A stretch of 46,838 bases of DNA from a virus: positions 1 through 46,838 of the IMG/VR virus record IMGVR_UViG_3300020162_000546, one strand, 5' to 3'. The position numbers and the translations under genes were made by a program. Below the pieces are notes generated by a model, which saw nothing but the letters and a program-made list of their open reading frames with translations, ran no database searches and was not told where the DNA came from. Below, one piece after another: positions 31,786-40,400 of the stretch (within the stretch, counting starts at the first letter, position 1; every line of letters starts with the position of its first letter).

Positions 31786-32868
31786 CTATACTAGTTTACA
31801 TTGTTTGGCTGGCACAACCGACATTGTTGCTCGGCGATATCTAGGCAACAGTGCAGGATTGACGTTGGGTATTTCAACAAACCGGTGATCAACAAAGTTA
31901 CCATTAATAAACAATGTTGGATGTCTTGATGCATTTGAAAACATATAAAATTCTTCTGACATACCCCAGCACTGTCTATGTACCAACAGGGTATTATCAT
32001 CGAGAATGTCAACTCGTAATGCAGGTTTTACTTTAACCATGTGTTGCTCTAATACTGCAAATTTTGCGGCATCCCTAAAATTATGTTTATACATAGTGCC
32101 AAACATAAATTGATCTGGATTTTTCATATTGGCAACAACTTTAAATATCAATGGATCAGAATCTGAAACATCGTCAGCCGTTACTTTTAACACTTCATTT
32201 AAACTTTGAAAGTATTTCCAATTCCAAGACATATCGTATTCCAGCCGCACATCAACTCCGCGGGCAGATGTTTGCATGATGTCCATCTTGATTACTTTGA
32301 TGTTAAATGCTTGTGCCGTAAAATCTTTAGCTACTGTGGCAATTACCTGTGTACCTTTTCTTTGTTGTTCTAAAAACGTAGTAGTAGCGGTGGCTAACTG
32401 TTCACCATTAATTGTAGCGGTATCACTAGCTTTAGTTACAATACGATCAGCAATACGTGACCCAGCCACAGTTACTTCCATAGTAAGCACCACTTGATCG
32501 TCGTGTGTTTGCTTGGTCAATACCTTAAAATTGTCTATATAGCCTGAACTATAATCATATATGTCACGGCGAACCATCCCGCCATCACGTACATGAGTTT
32601 CACTTAGTAATAACGACCCAACGGCTTGTTCAATAGCCAATTGAAAACAATTTTGTCGAGCTTGCGACTCGGTGTTACCTTGACATTGCACTGTAATTAC
32701 ATAAACCTTTTGTTTGTTACTAAGGTTTACTATCCATCTACCCACAGCCACAACCACACTCAACGGTCCAGGTAATATAAGCTCTATTGGATCCAGTCTG
32801 GTTTGTGCCTGCGGTGTGGTTATACTAAGTGCAAAAATCAAGGACGTTGCAATTAAGCAACGCCACAT
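31786..32868 (-). CDS. Exported protein with FlgT/LPP20-like N-terminal domain
   Basis: Protein of 360 residues. The first ~22 residues form a signal peptide (MWRCLIATSLIFALSITTPQAQ). A domain with QGNTESQARQNCFQLAIEQAVG, then RRDIYDYSSGYIDNFKVL follows. This conserved A-x-x-x-A-x-x-x-A-V-x-x-x-x-G pattern is also seen in FlgT/LPP20-like periplasmic domains. The C-terminal half is beta-rich. It lies 2 bases downstream of a lipoprotein gene, so the two probably work together at the host envelope. Curli-type secretion genes (csgF/csgG) are known from other marine myoviruses, but I do not see CsgG motifs here. Confidence 0.6.
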   Translation of the reverse strand: MWRCLIATSLIFALSITTPQAQTRLDPIELILPGPLSVVVAVGRWIVNLSNKQKVYVITVQCQGNTESQARQNCFQLAIEQAVGSLLLSETHVRDGGMVRRDIYDYSSGYIDNFKVLTKQTHDDQVVLTMEVTVAGSRIADRIVTKASDTATINGEQLATATTTFLEQQRKGTQVIATVAKDFTAQAFNIKVIKMDIMQTSARGVDVRLEYDMSWNWKYFQSLNEVLKVTADDVSDSDPLIFKVVANMKNPDQFMFGTMYKHNFRDAAKFAVLEQHMVKVKPALRVDILDDNTLLVHRQCWGMSEEFYMFSNASRHPTLFINGNFVDHRFVEIPNVNPALLPRYRRATMSVVPAKQCKLV

Positions 32869-32870
32869 GA

Positions 32871-33548
32871 TTACCGGCCATCCATTGTATTAGTAATAAA
32901 CCGAGCAGTGGCTTGGTCTTTAGGGGTCCAAACATATACTGCGGTATATACCTTACCATCTTCCAGAACACCACTCTTCTCTTTGTATATAGCAGTCAGC
33001 CGACCTGATGCAGTCACAGTAATCGTATTGGATACTTCCTGTGCTGTATTGGTGCTGGCTTTACGTAGAGCTGAGTTAGTGCGAGAATTTTCATCTTCAC
33101 TGGGTTTGATATTGGCTTTGAGCTCTTCCTTTTCAATATCTTCAGCAACTGAGTTCAATGAACCGTCAACTGTGCGATACTTGTTAAGAGTGTTGTCTTG
33201 TGACCGTTCCAAACTCTTGGCAATAATTTTAGTTTTACGTTCTGAACTTACACTTTCACCACGTAGAAACTTAATTAGCTTGTCTTTGGCATCTGCTTCG
33301 GCCGCTACTTCATAGCCGCGTTTCCAAACATCAGCATAGCCAAAGGCTTCAATTTTACTTACTTCACCCAGCAAGGTGTAATGCACCCGAATACCTTCAC
33401 GTTTAAAATCTGTACTTAGCCGTTGATCTTTAACAGGCACTGCGGCATCAGATGGTGGTTGATTGCCTGGTGATGGTGCTTTTTGCAACATACTACAACC
33501 AGATGTGGTCAGAAGTACCGCACTTAGAATAGCAATATACGATTTCAT
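32871..33548 (-). CDS. Outer-membrane lipoprotein
   Basis: Protein of 225 residues. MKSYIAILSAVLLTTSGC is a lipoprotein signal peptide with lipobox TSGC (Cys at 18). The mature part has a G-Y-A-D-V-W-K-R-G-Y-E-V-A-A-E-A-D-A-K-D-K-L helix like LPP20/CsgG-neighbour lipoproteins, then a long charged helical stretch and a beta-strand end (TITVTASGRLTAIYKEKS, YTAVYVW). The start has an AAGGATC ribosome binding site. Phage lipoproteins at the outer membrane can block superinfection or alter the envelope, but no evidence in the sequence decides between such roles. Confidence 0.72.
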   Translation of the reverse strand: MKSYIAILSAVLLTTSGCSMLQKAPSPGNQPPSDAAVPVKDQRLSTDFKREGIRVHYTLLGEVSKIEAFGYADVWKRGYEVAAEADAKDKLIKFLRGESVSSERKTKIIAKSLERSQDNTLNKYRTVDGSLNSVAEDIEKEELKANIKPSEDENSRTNSALRKASTNTAQEVSNTITVTASGRLTAIYKEKSGVLEDGKVYTAVYVWTPKDQATARFITNTMDGR

Positions 33549-33564
33549 TTTTGATCCTTAGAAA

Positions 33565-33693
33565 TTAACGAACGTTTTCTTTTATAATCGTTTTGGTCGA
33601 ATCGACACCACGATCTAAAAGGTTGGAGACACCACTAAATCCCACAGTGGCTACGGTGATACCAAGTATTATTCCTACAACAAAATTAAGCAT
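33565..33693 (-). CDS. Small membrane protein (42 residues)
   Basis: Reads MLNFVVGIILGITVATVGFSG, then VSNLLDRGVDSTKT and ends IIKENVR. It has one membrane helix with G-x-x-x-G-type packing and a charged cytoplasmic tail, from an ATG with AAGGTG 7 bases upstream, and stops just before the lipoprotein gene's ribosome binding site. Similar small helical proteins are common in T4-like phages. Function is unknown; envelope location matches the two exported proteins downstream. Confidence 0.7.
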   Translation of the reverse strand: MLNFVVGIILGITVATVGFSGVSNLLDRGVDSTKTIIKENVR

Positions 33694-33760
33694 ATGACAC
33701 CTTGCATAGTAGTTGAAAAATTAACTTACAATGCCAGTATAGTGCCAAATGCCGAAAATG

Positions 33761-34138
33761 TCAAACGTTCTGACCAACCAGGTTGGCGGGTGTTGTTTCT
33801 GCTGGTGCGACCAAAAGAGTAGTTTTATTTTGATCGGGTTCTGTGGTCAAAACGTCAATATGTTGAAAATATTTGGGATAATTGGTTTTGAAGTAGGAAT
33901 AAAGCTCATCGTATCCTACCCCTTGCCGCATATTGCATTTTTCCACTTGTTTATCAGTGACATTTAAAATAATATTGGCCATGGTTATATCACGCTTTTT
34001 CAAACCAGTGGTAACTTGGACTGATTCGTTGAATGCCCAATTTGCATCATCTTTGCCAAAGTTTTTTCTAGAAGAATTGGCACCTTCTTTTGGAACACGG
34101 AAATACGTTGCTACTACATACATTTTTTTAGTTTTCAT
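33761..34138 (-). CDS. Unknown protein downstream of clamp loader
   Basis: Protein of 125 residues from the ATG at 34138 (MKTKKMYVVATYFRVPKEG), which has an AAGGAATTT ribosome binding site and better spacing than the ATG at 34156. Alpha/beta pattern with a C-terminal TTLLVAPAETTPANLVGQNV. It follows the gp44-like gene, the place of the clamp-loader small subunit gp62 in T4, but I see no similarity to gp62 and its N-terminal strand content differs. Function is unknown. Confidence 0.6.
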   Translation of the reverse strand: MKTKKMYVVATYFRVPKEGANSSRKNFGKDDANWAFNESVQVTTGLKKRDITMANIILNVTDKQVEKCNMRQGVGYDELYSYFKTNYPKYFQHIDVLTTEPDQNKTTLLVAPAETTPANLVGQNV

Positions 34139-34145
34139 AAATTCC

Positions 34146-35072
34146 TTATTGATCAATTTGTGACAGTTCTACTAATGTCGCACTCAAGTTAATTTCTGGA
34201 TCAGCCACCAGTGCATGGTTTACTAGGCCAGTTCTAATAACCAAAATTGCCTTGTCTTGGCCAGCCTCTGTTTTACTCCACAACCCCAAATTATCGTATG
34301 ACCAACGAAACAGTTCTTCAATTTCGTCAGTTCTGATCTGAGAACAAATTAATTCTCTAGCTTCACGCACCTTGCCTTGTTTAAACAGATTTACTGCATC
34401 TAGCTTAAAGTCGGATGTACTTGCACTTTTGGAATCCGGCATAACCAAAACCTTGCCGTGGCTATTAAGCTGAACTAGGTTAATGCATTTACGCAAATCT
34501 GGATAGGTGGCTTTGACATAGCTATCCAAAACATCAATGTCAAATTCTACACTTTCTTGAATCAAGATGTTGGCAATTCTGGCTGTAAATTCAGTTTCAT
34601 CAACATTGTCAATATGAAATCCCTGGCAACGACTATGCAATGCTGGCAAAATTTTGTTTGGATAATTGCAAGTTAAGATAAAACGAGCAGATTCGCTGTA
34701 AGTTTCCATCAACCCACGCATAACTGATTGTGCATTGTGACTTAGGTAATCCGCCTCATCCAACAACACAATTTTGTAATCACCAAACGGCATTGTACTA
34801 ACAAACCCAGTTACTACATTACGAACATTCTCTACACTGTTGTCGCGACTGGCATTAATTTCCAAAAGGTCATAATTACTAATACCCAACTGGTTGATCA
34901 ATATTTTAGCTAATGTAGTTTTGCCAGTACCTGGACTACCACTAAACAATAGATGTGGAATGGCCTTTTGTTCGATCCACCCCATCACTGTATTACGTTG
35001 ACTACCATTTTGCCAAACGTAATCTTCTACTGTCTTTGGTCTATATGCTTCTACCCACAATGTATTTGCCAT
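34146..35072 (-). CDS. 44: gp44-like clamp loader large subunit (AAA+)
   Basis: Protein of 308 residues. Walker A GSPGTGKT is at 45-52, Walker B VLLDEAD at 102-108, and the SRC motif (HSRCQGF) near 158 supplies the arginine finger. The opening EAYRPKTVEDYVW is the clamp-loader N-terminus. With gp62 and the gp45 clamp it loads the sliding clamp for the replisome and, in T4, for late transcription. T4 gp44 is about 320 residues. No clamp or gp62 is recognised in the window. The ATG follows an AGAAGG ribosome binding site. Confidence 0.94.
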   Translation of the reverse strand: MANTLWVEAYRPKTVEDYVWQNGSQRNTVMGWIEQKAIPHLLFSGSPGTGKTTLAKILINQLGISNYDLLEINASRDNSVENVRNVVTGFVSTMPFGDYKIVLLDEADYLSHNAQSVMRGLMETYSESARFILTCNYPNKILPALHSRCQGFHIDNVDETEFTARIANILIQESVEFDIDVLDSYVKATYPDLRKCINLVQLNSHGKVLVMPDSKSASTSDFKLDAVNLFKQGKVREARELICSQIRTDEIEELFRWSYDNLGLWSKTEAGQDKAILVIRTGLVNHALVADPEINLSATLVELSQIDQ

Positions 35073-35118
35073 TGGATACCTTCTAGTTAATTGAAAAGTT
35101 AGTATACTATAAACAAAT

Positions 35119-35466
35119 CTATTCTACAAGTGTTTCGTCAGAAGGTTCTTCATCAGTTACTAACAGTAAGTCATTATTGTCTATGCGACGAATGGTAAAT
35201 TCTTTTCCATCTTCGTATTGAATTTTGACACCACGAGTCCAACGTCCATGCGTTACACATACCCATTGACCAACTGATACATCTTTCTGTTCAGGACCAA
35301 CTGCATGTACTTTACCCCAACGTGGCCTAATTCCTGTTGATTTCATATCATCACTCATGATATACAATCCTGACTGTGTCTTACGTTCACTGAAATTCAT
35401 TTCAGCTACAATGATATGATCATTAAGTGGACGAATTGATTTAACTTTCCACGCATTAATTGCCAT
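35119..35466 (-). CDS. GroES/gp31-type co-chaperonin
   Basis: Protein of 115 residues with the Cpn10 beta-barrel signature: KSIRPLNDHIIVAEM near 9-23, then a mobile-loop segment SERKTQSGLYIMSDDM at about 25-40. WGKVHAVGP is the next conserved strand, as in GroES (G-x-V-x-A-V-G-x-G). T4 gp31 replaces GroES for folding gp23, so this protein probably works with host GroEL for capsid protein folding. A loop with T-R-G-V-K-I-Q-Y near 75-90 and an acidic tail (EEPSDETLVE) follow. It overlaps the next gene start at 35466. Confidence 0.8.
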   Translation of the reverse strand: MAINAWKVKSIRPLNDHIIVAEMNFSERKTQSGLYIMSDDMKSTGIRPRWGKVHAVGPEQKDVSVGQWVCVTHGRWTRGVKIQYEDGKEFTIRRIDNNDLLLVTDEEPSDETLVE

Positions 35467-35726
35467 TACTTAACCCCGCCGTTTTGATCCTCTATTGCGT
35501 CAGGTGCTGGTTTAGCTGGATCTTGTGGAACCATAGTATGAAGTTTTTTGTAATGTTCTTTCATAACCTCATTCCTAGTTCTGACAATTTTACCGCCAGG
35601 TCCCAGTTCATCACCACGAGCATTTACATTCATATTGCCCACTGCAATTACCTCTGCATTGAGATTCTGAACAGCATCCATGTCAATTGTTTGACCCAAT
35701 GCAGTTTTATAAAGTTTCTTAGCCAT
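35466..35726 (-). CDS. Small conserved phage protein
   Basis: Protein of 86 residues. It starts MAKKLYKTALGQTIDMDAVQ, followed by EVIAVGNMNVNARGDELGPGGKIVRTRNEVMKEHY and a Pro-rich tail. The V-G-N-M-x-V-N-A-R-G-D segment is a recurring conserved motif I associate with T4-like aquatic phages, possibly a virion component. An AAAGGAG ribosome binding site precedes the ATG. Function is unknown. Confidence 0.68.
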   Translation of the reverse strand: MAKKLYKTALGQTIDMDAVQNLNAEVIAVGNMNVNARGDELGPGGKIVRTRNEVMKEHYKKLHTMVPQDPAKPAPDAIEDQNGGVK

Positions 35727-35756
35727 ATTAAACTCCTTTGTAGTTATATACTGTAT

Positions 35757-36278
35757 TTAACGCAAAAACTCATGCCAGTCTAAATTGTACTTCAAACTGT
35801 CAATTCGATGTATACCAATTTTATATAAGACGTAACTGGCTACACTACTACCACGACCCACTCCCCACACCAGTTTATGTTTACGCATAGTATCAACTAG
35901 AAATTTCATGTAGCATAGCAATGGCAACATATCACGAGCATCATATTGTTCTAATTCCTCACTGAGTCTGGCATATTCAGTTTGGGATTGACTAGTGTTT
36001 AATACATAGGATACTATATCTAACTTTTTGTATTCAGTAGGTATTGCCCATTTGGTTTGAAGCTTCTTATGAACCGCTGTTGGATCTTCCATTGACTGAA
36101 GAAACTTAAATGGTGTGGGGTAGTCTTCTAAATACAATTCAGACACAGCATAATGAAATATATTGTCTGAGTCGTCATTTACCTCGATGTTTGTTAAATC
36201 TAGACCAGGATCTAGGTAGAGTTCTTCTACCAATTCGTCTGATGTAAAGCTGGGTCTATAAAGATGATCTAGATTCAT
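35757..36278 (-). CDS. DnaE-like fragment, DNA polymerase III alpha-related
   Basis: Protein of 173 residues. Its last third reads KLVWGVGRGSSVASYVLYKIG, then IHRIDSLKYNLDWHEFLR. This matches the conserved G-x-G-R-G-S-x-x-S-L-V-x-Y-x-L-x-I-x-x-x-D-P-L-x-x-x-L-x-F-E-R-F-L-N block of bacterial DNA polymerase III alpha subunits. In DnaE the catalytic Asp pair (PDFDxD) follows immediately, but this protein stops just before it, so it cannot be a polymerase by itself. The N-terminal part (YRPSFTSDELVEELY) has no obvious match. Either a remnant, or a standalone domain that binds the clamp, clamp loader or nucleotides. It lies close to the clamp loader gene. Confidence 0.6.
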   Translation of the reverse strand: MNLDHLYRPSFTSDELVEELYLDPGLDLTNIEVNDDSDNIFHYAVSELYLEDYPTPFKFLQSMEDPTAVHKKLQTKWAIPTEYKKLDIVSYVLNTSQSQTEYARLSEELEQYDARDMLPLLCYMKFLVDTMRKHKLVWGVGRGSSVASYVLYKIGIHRIDSLKYNLDWHEFLR

Positions 36279-36314
36279 CTTACTATAATATACTTAACGT
36301 ATCAATAAGTCAAA

Positions 36315-36551
36315 TTATTTAACGTCAATCAATTTATTAAGGTCACTACCAGTTTGTTTTGATAACTTGTCAAATTCTTTGGATAGTCTAGTTTGGCGTT
36401 CTGATTTGTAATCTTCCATGATCATGGAAAATTGGTGGATCGATGATGGCATGACTCTATATGCCATCATCATCTTCCTTTCTAGGTCTATTATTTTATC
36501 AGATAGTTCTTTATCTGATAACTCAGTTAGTGTACCAACCAAGGGATGCAT
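36315..36551 (-). CDS. Small helical protein over a cluster of inverted repeats
   Basis: Protein of 78 residues, helical coiled-coil-like (LTELSDKELSDKIIDLERKMMMAY, then MEDYKSERQTRLSKEFDKL). It overlaps the end of the previous gene by TAATG. Three perfect inverted repeats of 10-16 bases lie inside it (36414-36429, 36442-36471, 36496-36521). The protein has the look of short conserved phage proteins with unknown function; coding potential is moderate. Confidence 0.6.
   Translation of the reverse strand: MHPLVGTLTELSDKELSDKIIDLERKMMMAYRVMPSSIHQFSMIMEDYKSERQTRLSKEFDKLSKQTGSDLNKLIDVK
36414..36521. repeat. Three consecutive perfect inverted repeats
   Basis: TTCCATGATCATGGAA (36414-36429) is a 16-bp perfect palindrome. 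GATGATGGCAT and ATGCCATCATC (36442-36452 and 36461-36471) pair over 11 bp around 8 bases. TTATCAGATA and TATCTGATAA (36496-36505 and 36512-36521) pair over 10 bp around 6 bases. All three are within 110 bases of one small gene. Confidence 0.85.
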
Positions 36552-37447
36552 TATGCAGCGACGGCTTTAACTACCGCAAAATTAATTACTGGTTGCTCAG
36601 TAGTAGTGCCAGTTGTTGTTGCAAACGTAATGTTAAAGCTACCAGCCGCCACCGCAGTAACAAACATTGCCATCTTGTCTGTTCCAGACTGTTGGTTAAT
36701 TACGATAACATCATTTGCCGCAACAAAACTATTTGTCACAGTAAACGTTTGATACGAAGTTGAACCGGCCGCTGAAAATAACGTAATTGTTCCAGAAGAT
36801 TTATTGAGTGTCACACCAGTTGTACGTGATGTAATTTGAGTTATTGCTCCGCCACCAATCGAATATCCTAATGCTGGCACACTTAAGTCACGGACGGTAA
36901 CTGTTGTACCTGCATCGTCCGTAGTAAACTCATACGTGTAGGTATTGGTACCGGCCGGAAAGGTAATTACTTGGCCAGATATACCCTGTACTGTAGTAAG
37001 TCCTCGGCTAACTGCCGCTGGTAATGTCAATGTGCGACTAGACGCATCGGTAGTAATAGCTAATCTAATTCTACCCAACTGTCCTGCTGGTGGCAAATTT
37101 GAAAATGCCAATGTAACGTTGCCGTTAGTGGTAACTGTTTGATAATGGCCAAGAGTATGATCTAAGGTGACTGTTCCGCTGGTTGTACCCAATGCTACTC
37201 TGGTTTCGCTAAAGTCCAACACCTGAGCACCGGACAACACCGTATCACTAAGTGAGTTGCTGAGTATATCACCATTTAGCGCAGACTTCAGCAATACTTT
37301 GCTCTGCAAATCTTCAATTTCGCTTTTGGCGTAACTAAAGTTATTTTTTGCGTTAGTGAAATTATCCCTGAATCCTTGACTGTCATTGTCTTGCCCTGCG
37401 ACAGGAAATGCGCCATCAATGTTATTTGCGTTTATGTTCGATGCCAT
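36551..37447 (-). CDS. Virion structural protein, probable tail/fibre-associated
   Basis: Protein of 298 residues. The N-terminus (ANNIDGAFPVAGQDNDSQGFRDN, then FTNAKNNFSYAKSEIEDLQSKVLLKSALNG) is a conserved coiled-coil segment I associate with structural genes next to tail fibres in T4-like aquatic phages. The rest is beta-rich with Thr/Ser/Gly-rich strands (TVTLDHTLGHYQTVTTNGNVT, SGTITLFSAAGS), as in fibre or adhesin proteins. It has a GGAG ribosome binding site and an AATAAATA box upstream. It follows the giant adhesin gene by about 50 bases. Confidence 0.72.
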   Translation of the reverse strand: MASNINANNIDGAFPVAGQDNDSQGFRDNFTNAKNNFSYAKSEIEDLQSKVLLKSALNGDILSNSLSDTVLSGAQVLDFSETRVALGTTSGTVTLDHTLGHYQTVTTNGNVTLAFSNLPPAGQLGRIRLAITTDASSRTLTLPAAVSRGLTTVQGISGQVITFPAGTNTYTYEFTTDDAGTTVTVRDLSVPALGYSIGGGAITQITSRTTGVTLNKSSGTITLFSAAGSTSYQTFTVTNSFVAANDVIVINQQSGTDKMAMFVTAVAAGSFNITFATTTGTTTEQPVINFAVVKAVAA

Positions 37448-37496
37448 ACTGTATTCTCCAATCTATATGTTTATTTATTACTTTAAAATAAGTGTT

Positions 37497-40400
37497 CTAA
37501 CTTAATCTCTGCATATGAAAAATATTCATTTTGGGCCACTTCAAATATGCATCCCCTTGGTCTTGTGTTGCGTAAGCATCTTTATTTGCAAAGAATTGCA
37601 TACTGTTGCCGTCAAACGTAGTTATTGTGCCTTTTTGTCGACTTTCTGGATCAGCCACACGCGGATTATATGGGTATTCCAGTGTAATCCCATCTGGTGC
37701 TAGCAATGGTTCTACAAAGTCCGCACCATCTGCATATATAAAACTTCTGCCTTGTACTTCAGTTCTGCCAGATTTTGGTGACCCAGTCGATCCATATACA
37801 CCATTTGCTACGCTAAGGCCAGATACGGTTGCTGACAAGATTCTGCCGTCTACTATTTGTTGATCTAATACTGTAATCCCGCTATTGGTTGACAGTCGCA
37901 ATGCAATGGTGCTGCCATCATCGTATGGTTGCATATATCTCGCAACCGCAGTAAATGTTAAATCGTTAGCTGGGCTGGTTCCACCTAATTCTGTACCCAG
38001 CACCTTGATAATATCACCAGTAAAGTAGTCTTTCCCTGGTACTGTAATATCAATAACTGTATTTGCTCGAGTATAACTTGTTCCAGTACCCGAGAAGATC
38101 AATCCAGATGGAGTACCTTTCATAGTTACTATTGGTGAACCACCCCTGCTCTTGCTTAAAGTAAACACGTTTTTACCATCAGTGTTTGTAATATAATATG
38201 TGGTTGGATTAGAATAATCTGAAATTATATTATGTGTATAGGTCCAACCTGTGGGTGTTCCTGAATTAGTTATTATCGGCAATCCATTAATCTGCTCACT
38301 TAATGTAAATGTGTTAATACCATTTGTTGCGGTAATATAATATGTAGTTGGAGAAACATATCCAGCTATTGGTGGCAGACCATACTTAATAGTAAACGTT
38401 GCGCCAGTAGTTGTCCCTGCCACAGTGGTTAATGGTGTACTGGTTGGATCAGGCGAAGTTGACAATGTAAATGTTGAATGCCCATCAGTTGCTATAATAT
38501 AATACGTTGCTGGTGGGTTGATGTATTCTGCAATACTACCAGTTCCAGCCAACGCATCTGATATCGTTATCTCTTGACCCACATAAAGCGAAGTAAGTGA
38601 TGCTAATGGCGTACAACTAAAGGTTCCACGTGTACTGGTAATTTGTACTGAGGTTAGCGGTGCGGTTGCCACATTGGATGCATTTCCTGAAATTTTTATA
38701 GATTGTCCAACTGCCAATGTAGTGTTGGTGCAACTAAACGTTCCTGCTGTGCCTGTAATTTGCACCAACGGTATTGTTGGGCTACTGCTCATAGTACCTG
38801 ATATTGTTACTGTCTGATTTACTTCAAGGATAGCATCAGAACAACTAAATGTTCCAGCAATGCTGGTTGCTTGTACTGCTGTTAGTATTGGTGGCCCTGA
38901 TTTAGTTACAGTTACTTTTGCGCCGGTTCCTATACCAGTCATTGTTACAGTATTTACTGATGAATAAGTTAATGATTCGGTAGGCAATACCGTAAATACT
39001 AAATCATTAGTGGGAGTAGTTCCGCCCAAGTAAGTCCCTAATACTTTTAAGGTATCACCAGCAGTATAACCAATACCCAATGTTTCAACACTAATACTAA
39101 TATTATCTGGTGTATATGTAGTGTCCGATCCCAATTTGACTACTGTTACTGTTGCCCCAACACCACTTCCGGTTAAAGTTAGCGTAGGGATTGATGTGTA
39201 AATAGTGACTTGTATATCGGTTACACGAATTATTAAATCATTTGCTGGTGATGTACCACCCAACACCGCACCTGACACTTTAACTAAATCAGCTGGACGG
39301 TATCCGCCACCCAATGCCGCTATACTTACTGATGTATTTGATTCAGTATATGCTACGCCAGTTCCAAGTTTGCTTATATTAATTGTCAATCCTGCACCGG
39401 TGCCAGTTACTGCAATTGTTGGTACCGGTGCCCCAGTTTGTAAAGGTGCAGGAATAGCTGTTCCACCCACTAATGTAATTGCGTCAGGTCTACCCACGTT
39501 AATTGCAGTACCACTTAGTGGTGTTACATCTCTTAACTTACCCAATGTTTCTGCGGTACCACTTATTGTGGTCACACCGGTCATTTCAGTAAATGTATCA
39601 CCACTAGTAAAATTATGTCTAATTCTATATACCTTGTTGTTGTATTTGATGTCTGGTTCGCCATACATATATGTAGTGTGTGGTTTCCAATCGCGTATTA
39701 ACTTTTTATTATAAACTTCGGTAACCGTTATTAATGCGTCGTTGACAAAATCAACACCACTTAAATTAGATCCTGGAATAGTAATTTGATCACCAACTCG
39801 ATATTCGTTCCCGCCATCAACAATATTAACTTCTTTATACTTGAGATTGTCACGACTAACCACAATAAATTCAGCACCAGCACCCATATTAGACACTGTG
39901 CTTGGTACATATTTCTCAGTGTATAAGTCAAAGGTAGTAAGTTCGTTTGCAAGGAATTTTTCATCTGTCTTATTATAATTTCTAGTAAGATTATTATCCC
40001 AGACATATCTATCCGCAACCACATGTAAATTGTTAAAATTTAGATCGCTGTTATTAAGTCGATATGCAATTTTCTTAGCAGTGCCTGGAACAACATAAGC
40101 CAACACGCACCCAGTAGTAAATCCCAACACTCTACCATCCTCTTGCATGTCGGTCATCCAGTCTGGCAATGCTTTGTTTACTTGGCCCAATGTTCTAGTA
40201 ATAAATCTTCTCATGTTAGCAAGATTATTGGGATATAACGAGTTAACGCCGTCAGTGGTAACAGTTGTAGCGACGTCAATCGAATCCATATCGGCTGAAA
40301 ACGGAATTTTGTTGTCCGTTACATCAATAGCTGGAGTTACGTTAATACCTTCGCTATTTTGCAAATCATCCAATACATCTAAGTATACTATCTCGTATCT

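Noticed and set aside
31786-32868. CsgG-type curli secretion pore
   Set aside because: The sequence has a signal peptide and an alpha-helical A-x-x-x-A-V pattern but no CsgG fold motifs I can recognise.
33761-34138. gp62 clamp-loader small subunit
   Set aside because: Only position next to gp44 suggests it; no sequence resemblance seen.
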